Shown: positions 19,064 through 31,553, numbered from the stretch's first letter. The stretch is DNA of 64,000 bases from Reticulascus tulasneorum (GCA_001557505.1 LSAX01000005.1:3596001-3660000), one strand, 5' to 3'. Numbers and translations are program-made. The notes: generated by a model from the letters alone, not told the origin.

Positions 19064-22000
19064 CTACGCTAGCGTCGTGGGGAACCCATTGCTGTGCCCG
19101 CCGAGAATGTTGGGCGTGCTCGCGAAGGTGGTTTGATCGTGCTCGCCCACGTCGTCGCGGCCGACCTTGAAGCTCTCTGGTGGCCCTAGGTATGACTTTC
19201 GCACACCACCCAGGTCGATCACGACCTTCTGGACGACGATGCTCGGCAACAGTGCCCAGAATCGCAGCGTATAGGCGCCTTCCCGTGGGACGCTGAACAT
19301 GGTTGTCGTGTAGTTGCCGTTGACGCCCCACACGGCGTCGCCCACTGCGAAACCCCAGCCTGGAGGCAAGTCGGCGCCGACCGACCTGCCAATGGGGGTG
19401 ACGATGACGGGAGCTGGTGCGGCGCTGCCCGTCGGATAAAGAGAGATCCCGTACTGGAGCGGATTGTTGTCGCTCAGGTAGTTGTGCGACGGCGACATGT
19501 AGATGGTGACATTTGCCTTGGTGGTGTTGGTGAAGAGATACACGCTGTACTCAAGCGCCGGGCCCTCACCAGGCTGCAGCTTCTCCGTCTCGGGCGGATA
19601 TAAGCCGACGCCACCGAGGGTGCGACCGTAGTTGTTGAAAACGTGGTATTCAAGCTTCTTAGACGAGCTGTTGCCCGCAGGCACAACTGACTGGAAGTGC
19701 ACGCCCTCGATGGCGACGTGGCCGTCCGACTCAACGAAGCCATTGGTGAAGCTGGACGGGACCAGGCGGTTCACGACTGGGACCTTGACCTTGGGCTCTG
19801 GGTAGCCGTACTTGTCGAAGGACCTGCATGGCGTCGTGATGTTGATGTTTACGGTAGTCAAACTCGGCGCCGCCGGCGCCTTTTCCCAATCGATGGAGAT
19901 CCAGACGCGCGTGTCCTTGCCTTCAGGCCCGACAGTGCCGTTGTACTGGGAAAGCTTCACCCACGGCTGCCACGGGCTGGCGGTCCAGGCGCACGTGCTG
20001 GTGCCGCGGGAGAAGACGTCGAAGTAGCGCTTGATGGGGCCGAAGGGATCCAAAGGTGGTACCGTGAGGTCGTTGGCCGAGTTGCCGTGCCACTTATCGT
20101 CGCCTTGTACCGACGCATTCGAGCCCTCGACGCCGACACCGACGTGGCCAGCCAGCGAGACCAGCGCCTTTTGCACGTAAGTCAGTGGCGGGAGCGTGTT
20201 ACGCATCGGCTGCTGCCAGTATCCGTCGTAGCCGAGATGAGTCTCTGGAATGGGGTCAGCCTTGTTTTAAGAATCAGACAGGAAATACACTCACGGTCTA
20301 GCATGTGGCTCCATTTGCCATCGAGGATGCCATTCCAGCGCAGCGTCAGGCTCGCGTCGTCGTCAAGCAAGACGAGGGACTGGGCCGCGATGTCGTTGGC
20401 TGCATTTCGCTTTTGCCAGCCGTACAGCTGGTTCCTTGCACCGTTGATCTGGATCTTGTGCACGATCTCGCCGCCGGTGATTGGGTGCAACAGCATCTCG
20501 AAGAAGGCCGGCTTGTGCGCATCACTGAGGGCTTCGTAGATAGCCTCTGCGTCTTCCCGCAGTGCAGCCCACTGCCCAAGGACGGCCTCAGCCTCGTTGT
20601 AGTTAATGACAGAGTATGTATGCGGCTCGAGCAGCTCGTACTTGCGGCGCGCCGCGTACATGCCGTACCGTGTCATGACGCTGGTGATGGCAGGCGTGTG
20701 CTCGCTGCCGAATTCGCGCTCGGTCCACAGCTTCACCCACTCCTGCGTGGAGTCGACACCCCACCGTTCCGCGTCGTAGGCGAGGTCAAAGAAGTGGCTG
20801 ATGGGGATCTCAAGGGGCTTGAAGTCACCGACGTTGACGATCCAGATCCGTCGAGCGTTGCGCGCGTAGGCCATGTACATCTACGAGAGGTCAGTGGCCG
20901 CGTTTTGCCTCTTCAAAAGGGTTCAAACTTACCTGCTCGGCCGTCTTTTCCAGCTGAATAGTGTTGATCCACTTATAGTCACGCGGGTCGCCGACGTAAT
21001 CGAAGTGGTAGTATACACCTGCGCCGCCTGTCCGGTCCGTCTCGTTGAGCAGGGGTAGCCGCCGGATATTGCCCCAGTTGTCGTCTGCCCAGAGGAGGGT
21101 AATGTCCTCGGGCACCACCAAGCCCTTCTCCTGGTATGATTGCACCTCCTTGTACAGGCACCAGAGAGAAGGCACAGTCGACACATCCTCGATCTCGAGC
21201 CCCTCGGCAATAATACGACGCTGCTGGGCTACGAGCTTCTCGAGCATGGCCACGATGCCTTCAATGCCAAGGTTTCCCTCGATAGCCGTGTCACCTGTGC
21301 CACGCATGGCCATGGTCCACAAGCTGTTGCGCGCATACGGCTTAGCTCGCTGAACACCATACCTAAAGTAATCGTCGATTGTCTTGTTGTTGAGGTTGTA
21401 CGCCCAGTCGCCTTGGTAAAAAGTCCGGAATTCGTTCTGTGCACGCATCAGGGGTTCGGTGTGGGAACCGCCGAGAACGATCTCATAGGCATCGATAGTT
21501 GGTTGATTGAGCGGGTCATCGACATAGACTATGCTACCCCAGAGGGTAGGCCAGAGGTAGTTGGCTCGCAGCCGGAGCAATACCTCACAGATGAGGCCAT
21601 AAAATTCGTGGTTGTACGGGGCCGCACCGTTCCAGGTGTCGTTCCACCGGGTCCTGCGTCAAGTCAGCACTGGCCTCTCCCACCTTCTCGCCTGAGGGAG
21701 TACGTACGAAACCCAGTTCGACAGCCCCGGCTGCTCATCGTTGAGGAAGAAGCCGCGGTACTTGATGGAAGGGGAGTCTTGGACCTTGCGCTCGGGCAAG
21801 ACGTAGATCTCTGTAGCCTTCTTGATCGGGACGTCGGCCCAAAAGTACCAGGGGCTGACGCCGATCTGCTCGCTGATGTCGTAGATACCGTAAATCGTGC
21901 CCCTGGGGTCGCTGCCAGCGATGACAAGGGCTTGGGCGGTCCCTGGAACTGGATCATTGACTACTTGGCTGACAAACGCCTCCCACTTGCCCTCAACCTC

Positions 22001-22536
22001 CGACACGCTAATCTTACCGCTCGAGATGAGGTCGTCGATGATCTTCGAGTGTCCTATAGTGCCGGCGATTATGACTGTGGCGGCAGTGTTGGGCTCAGCA
22101 TATTGAGGGCCAGCGAACGTCTGCGTTCCCGTGGTGCGGAACTGCTGTTGTTAGGAATTGGGTCAAGACGCGAGACCGCCTTCATAGACGTCATAGTCAA
22201 GTTCGCCTGGGCAGATGTTTGACTTACAATGGTGTTATTGCTCACATCAACGGGCAGGAATTCGTAGACGGCAGAGGTCGCACCACTGACACCGTTACTG
22301 AGGGAGTAGTTGGTGCCTGTCACACGGCCAAAGTCGACGGCCAGGTCGCCGGCGGCGCGGATTACGCCCCAGTAGTCGTTGCTTGAGACTAGGATCTGGC
22401 CGACCCCGCGCTCCCCGCCAGCGATCTGGAAGCTGTCGGCGGAGCTGTTGAACGTGATGATCGGCTTCTGCCCCAGCGCGGCTGCCAGGGGCGACAGGCT
22501 GGAGAGGGCGAGCAAGACGGACTTGAGGATAGCCAT
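19064..22536 (-). CDS. Secreted GH115 alpha-glucuronidase
   Basis: Five exons (22536-22228, 22141-21708, 21653-20933, 20880-20295, 20244-19064) with introns of about 50-90 bp give 1076 aa, normal for the family. A signal peptide (MAILKSVLLALSSLSPLAAA) precedes the N-terminal domain (QILVSSNDYWGVIRAAGDLA). The catalytic core follows with family strings GTIYGIYDISEQIGVSPWYF, KYRGFFLNDEQPGLSNW, LRANYLWPTLWGS and LLWADDNWGNIRRLP. The C-terminal half carries beta-sandwich-like modules. GH115 enzymes remove 4-O-methyl-glucuronic acid side chains from xylan, so this is an extracellular hemicellulase. There are many Asn-X-Ser/Thr sites. A GGCTAAA motif, the site of the xylanase activator XlnR, lies about 865 bp upstream. 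Confidence 0.92.
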
Positions 22537-25319
22537 GGTAGTCTGTGTGACTGCTCTCTGTGACTGGGCCTCGGGGAGTCGCTCGAATGATTCGAACGTG
22601 CAAGACTCGAGATCAGTCTCGAAGCACCGTGGGGCCGTCGAATTTGAGGGGAACTGAATGTCCAGGGATCAGCAAGAGCTATATACCCAGCGAGCCGGAT
22701 CACATCAGACGCAATCCGACCCTCTAACCGGGAACCGTAGAGGAACCAGCGGCGGAGGGGAGGCCCGCAAAGGGAATAGATTGCCCCAAGCGTGGCGAGG
22801 TTGTATCGGTGTGCACTTTAAATGACGGCATGGTGCTATTTCCAGCGCCAATGCGGAACTGACATCGCGAGAGAGGCCGGTTGGGAAACTGGGTCGCGCA
22901 AGGGGAAGATCGTGGCCCGGTCGACGGATAAAAGGGTTGGTATGGAGGCACCACTTGGCGGAGGGGAGAAAAAGCCGCCTATCCCAGATGTCCGATCCGA
23001 GGTGAGATCTAGCTGGGATTGCACATTTCCCCGCAGCGGATGGCACTTCATGTTAGGACAGGCAATGGCTCTGCCGAAGGCAATTGATTCGGTGTCGTCG
23101 GTGAAGCACGAGCTGGAGTTTGTGAAGTTGCTTCTGGCCCCAAAGAAAAGTGAATTGGAGAAGATTCGCGGGCAATCAATTGACTGCTGCAGGTCCCGCG
23201 AAATATGCCCAGGCTTTCAATGTCTGCAGATTAATGAACCAACCGCCTCTCCGGAGGGACACCCTCAGCGACAGACGAGGCATGGGGCATTTTCCCTCAG
23301 GTTCCCCAAAACAGCACTGCCGTTTGGAGAAATGCGATCGTTTGTGGGTTACTTCGCGGGAAGACATTGCGGGGGGGGGTTGAGGAGTGGAGTGATGCAA
23401 TTTAGCCGCAGACCATCAACGTCGCATTGCCTGTTGGAGTTGGGAACACGATGTTCCGACCAGTCAGTTGGCGAGAAATATTTTATATTCTATATTATCC
23501 GGTGCCCCAGATACGGTGACATCAGCCCGGGAGCTCGGCTCGAATGGCTCTGTTGATTCAGCTAGAGCACGTCACATCCTGCCACGCGCTGGGAGCGGAG
23601 AATGTTGGACGCGACTGAGTTGAGCTGTTGACAACACCAAGATCTTGTCAGGCTGTGCATCGCGAGATCCTCCGACTAACCCGTATGGCCGCGGCTCGGG
23701 TTCACGTATAGATCCTTTGCACGTACTCCTACTGAGTGTGTCATGCTGAACGCATACTTGCACAGGCATGGTGGACCTGGTGTGACAGGTATCAAGCACT
23801 ACTAGGAGGCAAGCAAGACCGGCCGACGTTCTGGGTTACATTAGCAAGCCAGAGAATGATTAGTATTGCTGAACTTGCGATGCGACTGCGACTTTTCGCC
23901 GTGCCCGAACCACTCAGACGGTGATTAAGAGAGCACAGGACAGAAAAACCTCCATTTGTTCAGAGCTGCACGACGAACAGGACTGTCAACCGCAACCTTG
24001 GGTCCGTCCTTGGGAACTATCAGAACCGTTTCCGGAGAAGAGAGATACGTTTGTGGTTGGCGCGTCGGCGCGGTGTCGAAGTTAGTGGTACTCGATGATT
24101 TGTGAGGGTTTAGACAGGGAGTCCGTTCGATCCTCAGGACGGCCGTGCTTAGCAGAGAATTGCGCTGCGTCTGACTATCACTAAACTCAAGCATAATTGG
24201 CGCTAGGATCCAAGTCGAAGAAGAGAGTGGCTGCGTATTGATGACGTGATTCAGTACATCACTAGTGATGTAGAGCAGATCCCAAAAGACGTCAACGGTT
24301 CGTTCTACTGCCATTACATACAGCATTTTAATGCTATTTACAGTATGCGTTGTAAAGAAAATAAAAATAAAAGCCCGTGGATGAGGAAGAGGCGTCTCGG
24401 TGGCTGAAAACGGCGGCTAACGTCTTTGGGATCATCTTCAACGTCGATCTTTGTTGGGTGAGCCGATCCAAACCCAACTGTCCATCTGACTTGACTGGTG
24501 AACAAAGGTGCAAGTCTAAGCCCTCAAGCCCTCTGGACGCCATTCTTCAGTGTAATCTGTACTTCGTAGAACCTTGCATCTCACGATCCCAGCCCCCCTC
24601 GGTCTCACTCGCAAAACTCGCCTGTTTCAAATGGTCAAGAGAGCGTGTGGTTAAATCACATCTATGGTAGAACAATAGTCGACTTTGTAACAAATTTCGC
24701 TCTTCTCTCGCGCTTGGTCGCGCGTTCGGATTTCGCGAGGCCCGGGTGAGCGCCAATCCCACCCCCGGCACGGCCCAATCGGAGGGTCTCCTTGCACCAG
24801 ATTAAGATTTAGGAAGGGCTATGGGGTGGAACACGGGGGAGAAATCAATCAATCCACAGCAAAAGCGGCTGCCTAGGCCTGAACTTACGCACTTCGCCAC
24901 AAATCGCACCCCCGCTGACGTCGGTCTGCTTGCGCAACACTCCCCCCCCCCAGTATGCACAGCTTCGTTTTCAATCGCATGTGAGATCTTGACAAGATTG
25001 CCCTTGCGCTCCGCTCGTTGCGAGAGGGAGCAGCGACAATATGAACACCGAGAGGGACGCGTAGCCCTTGATCGCATGCCCAGACACGCGATTGCGCCCC
25101 TTTCACATGCTAGCCAGCTGCCTGGAAGATGAATGTTATAGAAGGGCAATCACCCAACCTCACTCAAGTACATGATCCATCATCGGCATCAACAAAGCTC
25201 CACATCCACTCGAGACACTACAACCAAAGTTATAACAGGAACCGGTTTATAATCTAGGTACCTACTCAATAGTGCAACAGCTCCATCCCTTCACCCAATA
25301 TCATACAGTCATCTCGAAA
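22537..25319. other. Long intergenic region between divergent GH115 and SYLF genes
   Basis: 2.8 kb with no supported gene. Frames of up to 244 codons occur but lack domain strings and splice logic. The left part should contain the GH115 promoter; a short C-run lies at about 24941-24951. Confidence 0.45.
23401..23407 (-). promoter_or_regulatory. Possible XlnR-type site (GGCTAAA)
   Basis: The plus strand reads TTTAGCC, so the minus strand, which carries the GH115 gene, reads GGCTAAA. This is the consensus bound by the xylanolytic activator XlnR in Aspergillus. It lies about 865 bp before the GH115 start codon. A single seven-base match can occur by chance. Confidence 0.25.
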
Positions 25320-26556
25320 ATGACCACCTTTCCTCTCGACAAGAAGCAAGTGCCCGTGGCCACCGAAGATGCTTCTCGAACCCGATCCGCCGAGACCGCG
25401 GCACCGGAGAACGCATCTGGCGAGCAGTCCGGCTCTCCCAAGCCAACATGGGGACAGCGCCTGGAACGCATCGTGATGAATGCGGCTACCCCACTCAACA
25501 AGTACGCCGTCTCGGCCGGCTCCGAGCCGTTTCTGCCCATGACTCTTGACTTGGAATGCCAAAAGGCAGCCCGCATCCTGCGCAGCTTCTGCCGTGCGTC
25601 AACCCCTGCCATTTCGTGCACCAAGTTTTATTGCTGACATACGGCCCACAGAAGACGGTCTCTATCCGGAGCAGCCCACCCCGGCAGAGCAACAGCAGTC
25701 CTTCGTTACCATCCCCTCGTCCGTCATTGCTAGCGCCTACGGACTCGCCATCTTCACCACCGGCCGCGTCGGCTGCCACTGGTCTGGCTCGACCGGCTCC
25801 GGCGTCCTGGTCGCGCGTCTTCCGGATGGGAGCTGGTCGCCCCCTTCCGGAATCCTGGTTCGCGCCATCGGCACTGGCTTTACCTTTGGCGTTGACGTGT
25901 ACGATTGCGTCTGTGTCATCAACACCCCCGAGGCGCTCGAGATCTTCACGAAGACGCGCTTCACTCTCGGAACAGACCTGGCACTGGCCGCCGGCCGCTA
26001 CGGAGCAGGCGGCGCCATAGGGTTCCAAGGCTCGTTCCCCGACAAGAAGGAGGAGGAGACCCTGCCACAGGAGACTGTTACCGAGAAGAAGGGAGATACA
26101 GAGCAGCAGTATCCTAGCGAGAAGGATCCACTGGTTCCACAGGTCAAGCCCCAACCGGCCAAGACCGAGACGATGATGGGGCCAATATACAAGTCGCTCA
26201 AGCAGCCCGTATACTCGTACATCCGCTCGCGAGGCCTGTACGCCGGCTTCCAGGCTGAAGGTACCGCGATCGTGGAGAGGAAAGATGCAAACGCCGCATT
26301 CTATGGCGCATCCGTATCGGTCGACCAGATTCTCAAGGGTCAAGTGCCGATGGGGGACCAAAGTGGACCCAACGGACCGTGGATCGTCGGGGCGACGCCG
26401 CTTTTCGAGACGCTGAAGAGTGCCGAGAAGGGCGGGGCGGTGTTGCCAAAGTTTACTGCGGCAGTCGAGACCGAGGTGCCTGCCGATGACAAGTTGCCTT
26501 TGTATGTGGAGGACGTGAAACCCCATCCCGAGATGGAGAAGAAGCCGGATGTGTAG
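25320..26556 (+). CDS. SYLF (Ysc84-type) lipid-binding protein
   Basis: Two exons (25320-25593 and 25652-26556; the 58-bp intron runs GTGCGT...CACAG) give 392 aa. The SYLF/Ysc84 domain starts around residue 45 (WGQRLERIVMNAATPLNKYA) and contains IPSSVIASAYGLAIFTTGRV, SGVLVARLPDGSWSPPSGIL, CVCVINTPEALEIFTKTRF and ALAAGRYGAG. All are characteristic of the family, whose yeast member Ysc84 binds phosphoinositides and actin at endocytic sites. A charged insert (KKEEETLPQETVTEKKGD) precedes the end of the fold (RGLYAGFQAEGTAIVERKD). No SH3 domain follows, unlike yeast Ysc84. An in-frame ATG exists at 25272, but M at 25320 gives the usual short N-terminus. Confidence 0.9.
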
Positions 26557-27022
26557 GGGTGGAACGTGAAGTATGGATAATGCAAAGTAGGCGTACCGGG
26601 GAATGACTGATAGTCTGTATGATTAGGTCGCACGAGTCCTGTTAGTTAAGCTAATTACCCATAGAGTCGAATTTCAAGAAAACTGTTACCAACTTAATTT
26701 ACCTGCTCTACATACTTTAGATAGCCCAGTGACAAGACTTCGCTTACGATGACAGTTTACAAATCCAGCGGAGAGGCGGGTGGCTGAGACACGGATTACA
26801 AAAAGATGGAGACTCAAATACACGGTAGCACTCATGGCAATGTTAAAACTTTCAATATTTAGTAAGCTCTAGATGGTAGGGTCGGCGAACAGATCTTCTA
26901 AGAAGCTGGTGCATGAGGCATGAGGCAGCGGGTCTGTTCCCGGTTTTTAACTGATACGTGTGTTTGACATCATCGATTCCATCTAAGTGTAAAGTCGAGC
27001 AAGCCTAATATAGTACATTGTA
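26557..27022. other. Intergenic region between convergent genes
   Basis: 466 bp between two convergent stop codons; presumably the two 3' UTRs. No element recognised. Confidence 0.5.
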
Positions 27023-29104
27023 TTATTTTATTTCGACTGTTATAGTCTCGCTCTCCCTTGTATCATCATCATAATTTCTTTTTGTTCCCGTGACGCGCAG
27101 CTTCAACTCGTACTTCTTCTCCTTCGTAGCCGGTGCGTACCTGATCACGTCACCCTGCTTCACCGCGAACGGCGTACCGACTGGTGTTCCGTCAATCACC
27201 CACTGCGCCATCAGCGTGACACCGGGGTCCCAGCGTCCGGCGGTCGCCGTGATCTTCGGCCCGCACTTGACCCGTTCCTTGATCTCGATGGTGGGATCTG
27301 CCTGGCGCTTCAGCGCAGCCTCGTGCCCGCCAACCTCGATAACGTCGTCGAACTTATTTCCGCGGCTCGAAGGCTGGGTAACATCGCTGGACAGCGGCGT
27401 CTTGCCCTCGGGACTGTGGTCTTGGATCCAGCTGTACAGGAACTCGAGGTAGTTCCAGATCTCGCGAGTCTGGTAGTTTCCGCCGTGTGTCTTTCCAGCG
27501 AGGATGGTGACGTTTGCCCAGTTGGGTCCGCCGATGGCGTTGACGCGCTTCTCGAACTCTTCAACACCTTCGTTGAGGTAATAGTTGTCCCAGCTGCCGA
27601 CGTAGATGTAGATTCGTCCGCGAAGGGTCTCGCCGAGCTTCTTCGTGTTGTCCCAGTTGCTGACGATATAGTTTGCTAGGTCCATCTCCTTCCAGTAATC
27701 AACCGCCCCTGGATAAATCTCACCAGTGACTTTGTCCCAGGGCTCCAGAGGGTAGCCGTTCAGTCCCTGGACGCCGAATACGGCGTTCCAAACATCCCAC
27801 TGCAGGGAGGAACGCGTGGCGGTGCCGAAGACGAGTTCCCAGTGGTTCTCCTGCTCGACAGTGGCCAAGACGACTTCTGTTCCATTGTCAAACTCACGAA
27901 TAGAAGGGATTGAGCTGCCGTCGGCGTCTTTGTACGCGTTCTCGTTGGTGTACAGCTGAATGTCTTGGTGTCTGTGGAAGTCCAAAGAGTCCGGATAGGA
28001 CGAGAAGCAGGCGCCAAAAAGATCCGGCCTGAAAATAACGCTGGCAGCGGATATCCAACCACCCGTGGAGCCACCCTCCTGGATGCGTGCATAAGGCTGG
28101 GCGATGGTGTTGAATATCTCGTCGATGTACGGGATCAGTTCGTCGTTTATAGCGTCGCCGTACGGTCCCAAGTTGGCTGTGTTAACGCCGTACGAATCAT
28201 CGTAGTACGGAGCCTCATGGCGGAAGGTGATCATGATCATCTTAGGTGCCGGGCGACTTGGAGCGCCGCCTGTGCCCGGAATGATTCCGGCAGTCCATGC
28301 CGCGGAGAAGGCTGCGGCTGGGTAGCGGAAGGCGCCGCGACTACCTGGCCAGTGACCCTGCGAATAGATGACGGGATACCGCGTCGTCTTGTCTGCGGCG
28401 CTGTATCCAGAAGGAAGCAGAACGTTGGCGCCAACGTACATGTCCCGGCCCCAGAACTCACTCAGCTTCTCACTGCGGATCTTGATGTACTTCAACAGTG
28501 CTGTATCGGCATAGTTGCCCTGAGAGCACCCGCCGATCTCGTTACCCGTGAAGGCCTCGACCGGTGTCACGCTGTCGAAAGTGAGACTGATGGTCTGCAG
28601 ACCTCCATCCACCTCGACATCCACTGCCGTGGTAGTGAGGCTTCCGACTCCGTCGACGTTGGGTGCACCATCGCCGCAGGGGAACTTCAGGTGAACCTCA
28701 GACCCGTCGCTGCGCTTTACATTGTCGTAGGGATTCAAGAAAGCCTGCACCCGGTAAGTGCCAGCCGGAATCTCGTCCATGCTGACAAGCGGGAAGCCAT
28801 ATACGCCGGTTGCAGTGGTCTCCGTGTTTCCGCCGGAGAGTATGACAGTGTCCTGGCCGCCAAAATCGAAGACGTTCTTGCCGAACATCTTATTGGGCGT
28901 CGACGTGACGTCTGTGTCATCAAGAGGGTCGGTGCCGTTGGGCGCAAACATGAGCACGACGCGACCGTCGATGCTGCCCAGGAGGATGCCATCCGCGACG
29001 GAAATCTGCACACTCAAGTTGGAGTCTGCCAAAGTCGTCGATGACAAGCAGGCGACGCCGGCGACGATGGCCGATGCCCAATTGAAGTGCTTGAAGAAAC
29101 CCAT
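27023..29104 (-). CDS. Secreted alpha/beta-hydrolase esterase
   Basis: An intronless gene of 693 aa. It has a signal peptide (ASAIVAGVACLSSTTLA), a beta-rich N-terminal domain of about 200 residues, then an alpha/beta-hydrolase core. The nucleophile elbow is EGGSTGGW (Ser346), in the GxSxG pattern. The likely acid lies in IYVGSWDNYYL and the likely His in AGKTHGGNY, in the order expected for a Ser-Asp-His triad. A C-terminal module of about 100 residues (WVIDGTPVGTPFAVKQGDV) looks like a beta-sandwich. Overall it fits the secreted putative esterase/feruloyl-esterase-like hydrolases. The substrate is unknown; a nearby GH115 gene makes plant-wall esters plausible but this is inference. Confidence 0.82.
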   Translation of the reverse strand: MGFFKHFNWASAIVAGVACLSSTTLADSNLSVQISVADGILLGSIDGRVVLMFAPNGTDPLDDTDVTSTPNKMFGKNVFDFGGQDTVILSGGNTETTATGVYGFPLVSMDEIPAGTYRVQAFLNPYDNVKRSDGSEVHLKFPCGDGAPNVDGVGSLTTTAVDVEVDGGLQTISLTFDSVTPVEAFTGNEIGGCSQGNYADTALLKYIKIRSEKLSEFWGRDMYVGANVLLPSGYSAADKTTRYPVIYSQGHWPGSRGAFRYPAAAFSAAWTAGIIPGTGGAPSRPAPKMIMITFRHEAPYYDDSYGVNTANLGPYGDAINDELIPYIDEIFNTIAQPYARIQEGGSTGGWISAASVIFRPDLFGACFSSYPDSLDFHRHQDIQLYTNENAYKDADGSSIPSIREFDNGTEVVLATVEQENHWELVFGTATRSSLQWDVWNAVFGVQGLNGYPLEPWDKVTGEIYPGAVDYWKEMDLANYIVSNWDNTKKLGETLRGRIYIYVGSWDNYYLNEGVEEFEKRVNAIGGPNWANVTILAGKTHGGNYQTREIWNYLEFLYSWIQDHSPEGKTPLSSDVTQPSSRGNKFDDVIEVGGHEAALKRQADPTIEIKERVKCGPKITATAGRWDPGVTLMAQWVIDGTPVGTPFAVKQGDVIRYAPATKEKKYELKLRVTGTKRNYDDDTRESETITVEIK

Positions 29105-30533
29105 GCTGGCGAGAGAGCGAGGACAATGGGATGGGAGCCAAGAGGAAGACGCGCACCGAAGATGCAGGTGTCATGCGGGTATCTATAGATACAACCGGGT
29201 ACGATACACCCGCGTGGGTGGGGTTATGCCCCATCGTAACCCCCTTCACCTGGGATGAACTTGTGGCGAGAGAGATACCATGGTAACGAATTCGGGGTGC
29301 TGAAAGGATACACCGGGAATGGGATTCCAGCTAGAATGCCACTAGCTGTTCAGCGTCCGTATAGAGAAGAAAAAAAGCGGGATATTGGCGATAAGGTCTG
29401 GCTTGCAAGGATATGTGTGGACGTGCGACGACAACGGTTCACGCCACAATCTTGCCAACCTGCCGTTTCCGTCCTTGGCGGCCCCCCCAATTCCTCTAGA
29501 ATCGGATCGGTCTCCGCACGGTGGCTGGTTTTGTACCTAAGAGAATCAATAATTATTTCCAATGTATGATCGATCGTAGATTCCCAATCGCGTCCTTCAC
29601 CTTGGGTAGGGATCTATAGTGCGGAGGATTTAACTGTTCTTAGCTCTAGCTCAACTTCTATTTCGGAAACATGAGCGGCCCATTACGAGCCCATCGTGGG
29701 GCACAACGCTATGATGACGGCATGGGTGGTCGTCTCTTTCGTCTGAGCCCAATACTTCTGCTGCGCGATCCAATTTCGCGACCCAGCCCAGACTCCCCTG
29801 GAGCTTTACGAATCCCCGGTCTGCGTAAATTGACCAGGCGAGTCCCTGCATCACATAAATACAACAACAAATGTTGGGTCAACCTATGAGGAGCGTGATT
29901 GGGGGCTACAAAAGGTGATACGGATATAATGCGAGTAATTTGAACTTGCGTGAGCTCGTATATTCTGTTTGTGTATAATGCCTCCTTATACCAATATGCA
30001 ACCGGACCAGAAGAGACACTTGTTATGGCGCGGAGCCAATATCATTCTCGCATTGGATCACGGACCATAAAAATGACGGGTGTCAACAAGGATTTATTTC
30101 AATTTTGTTCATTAGACTCCAGCCCGGGTGATGAGGCGTGATGTGTCCAAGCCGCGGCCGGGATTGAGTGCTGATTCAGTGCAGTGAGTGAGTATGAGGG
30201 TTCAGTGAATCTTAATGTCACAGGCTATTGGCCAAACCAATTGTCCCCAACGGTTGCTGCCAAACAGAGAAGTAAATGACGAGGTTACCCTCAGAGCAAC
30301 AACAAATAATTTCTTTTCTTATCTAGACGCGCCCTGTCCTGGAAATGGGGTTTTCTGTGAGGGGTTTCGGAGTCCGCTTGTTGTTCATTGACAGCACTAG
30401 GCTAGAAACAGCCGAAGAGGGGCCGTGTGGGAACTAAATTGCTTCAGAATATCTGCCATGATCACACGCGACAAAGTTGAGAATAGTCAGTTTTATTAGA
30501 TGTCCTGCTAACTGCGAGAAACTTCTCAAAATC
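29105..30533. other. Intergenic divergent promoter region
   Basis: 1.4 kb between the divergent esterase and MDR oxidoreductase genes. It holds no supported gene and no recognised element. Confidence 0.45.
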
Positions 30534-31553
30534 ATGGCCGACACCATCAGAACCTGGAAGTACACGGCAGTCACCGGCAAACTTGAGGACTGCCTTGTGT
30601 GCGACGAAGCGGCCCCTCCCCCGGACAAAACGTCTCTCACAGCAGATCAGCTGATAGTCGAAGTAGTCACTGCGGCATTGAATCCAGTGGACTACAAACT
30701 TCCCGAAGCCGGATGGGTGGGCAAAGCCATGATTAGTCGGCCGGCCACGCCAGGCCTGGACTACTGCGGTCGCGTTGTAGCGAAGCTTCCCAGCAACAAT
30801 TCAGTTGAAATTGGCCAACTTGTCTTTGGCGGTCTGCAAGGAGGCGGAAAGTTTGGGACTGTCGGCCAACTCACTCTGACATCTTTATCGGAATGTGCGG
30901 TCCTACCTGAAGGACTGGACCCCGATCATGCCGCGGCCGTGGGGACGGCAGGGACGACTGCATACCAATCTGTCATCCCCCATGTACAACCCGGCTGGAA
31001 AGTCTTTATCAACGGCGGTAGCGGGGGCGTAGGGACATGGGCCATTCAAATCGCGAAAGTTAGGGGAGCCAGGGTCGTTACGTCGTGCTCGACCGCCAAC
31101 GTCGAGTTGTGCAGGAGACTTGGGGCGGATGAAATTATCGATTACAAGAAGTCTGATCTCATTCAAACACTGAAAGAAATGGGACAGGTGTTCGAAGCTG
31201 TAATCGACAACGTCGGCAGCGCTCAGATCTACGATAATCTTACATCATACATCAAGCCCGGCGGGATGTTTGTCCAAGTTGGCACGGGTCCACTAACCAC
31301 CGGCTCAATTCTTACAACCTTCGTAAGGACGCTCTGGCCAACATTTCTAAATGCTGGACGGAGCCGGTACTTGTTTGTAACGCAGAAGAATGCAGCTGAG
31401 TACTTCGAACAGATCGGAAAGTGGATGGTGGAGGGCAAGGTCCAAGCTGTCATTGATGAGGAGTTTGATTGGGAGACAGTACCCGCTGCTTTGGCTAAGC
31501 TGAGAGAGGGGCGTGCAAGAGGAAAGATTCTGGTCCATGTCGGGAAGAAATAA
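30534..31553 (+). CDS. Medium-chain (MDR) NAD(P)-dependent oxidoreductase, quinone-reductase/enoyl-reductase type
   Basis: A single-exon gene of 339 aa. The GroES-like N-terminal half contains VVTAALNPVDYKLPEAG and TPGLDYCGRVVAKLP. The Rossmann half has the nucleotide-binding motif NGGSGGVGTWAIQIAK and the helix GAGTTAYQS-like segment AVGTAGTTAYQSVIPHV. The Cys/His zinc ligands of classical alcohol dehydrogenases are absent, so it belongs to the zinc-independent quinone oxidoreductase/trans-enoyl-reductase branch. The end (GRARGKILVHVGKK) is the usual family C-terminus. M at 30534 is preferred over an in-frame ATG at 30477 because the homology-like region starts just after it. Substrate unknown; no polyketide synthase lies in the window. 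Confidence 0.9.
   Translation: MADTIRTWKYTAVTGKLEDCLVCDEAAPPPDKTSLTADQLIVEVVTAALNPVDYKLPEAGWVGKAMISRPATPGLDYCGRVVAKLPSNNSVEIGQLVFGGLQGGGKFGTVGQLTLTSLSECAVLPEGLDPDHAAAVGTAGTTAYQSVIPHVQPGWKVFINGGSGGVGTWAIQIAKVRGARVVTSCSTANVELCRRLGADEIIDYKKSDLIQTLKEMGQVFEAVIDNVGSAQIYDNLTSYIKPGGMFVQVGTGPLTTGSILTTFVRTLWPTFLNAGRSRYLFVTQKNAAEYFEQIGKWMVEGKVQAVIDEEFDWETVPAALAKLREGRARGKILVHVGKK

Noticed and set aside
19697..22222. Long plus-strand frames (280 and 360 codons) opposite the GH115 gene
   Set aside because: Antisense shadows of the high-GC GH115 exons with no family resemblance.
23925..24326. 133-codon minus-strand frame between GH115 and SYLF genes
   Set aside because: No signal, domain or codon bias evident; length is within what chance gives in 2.8 kb.
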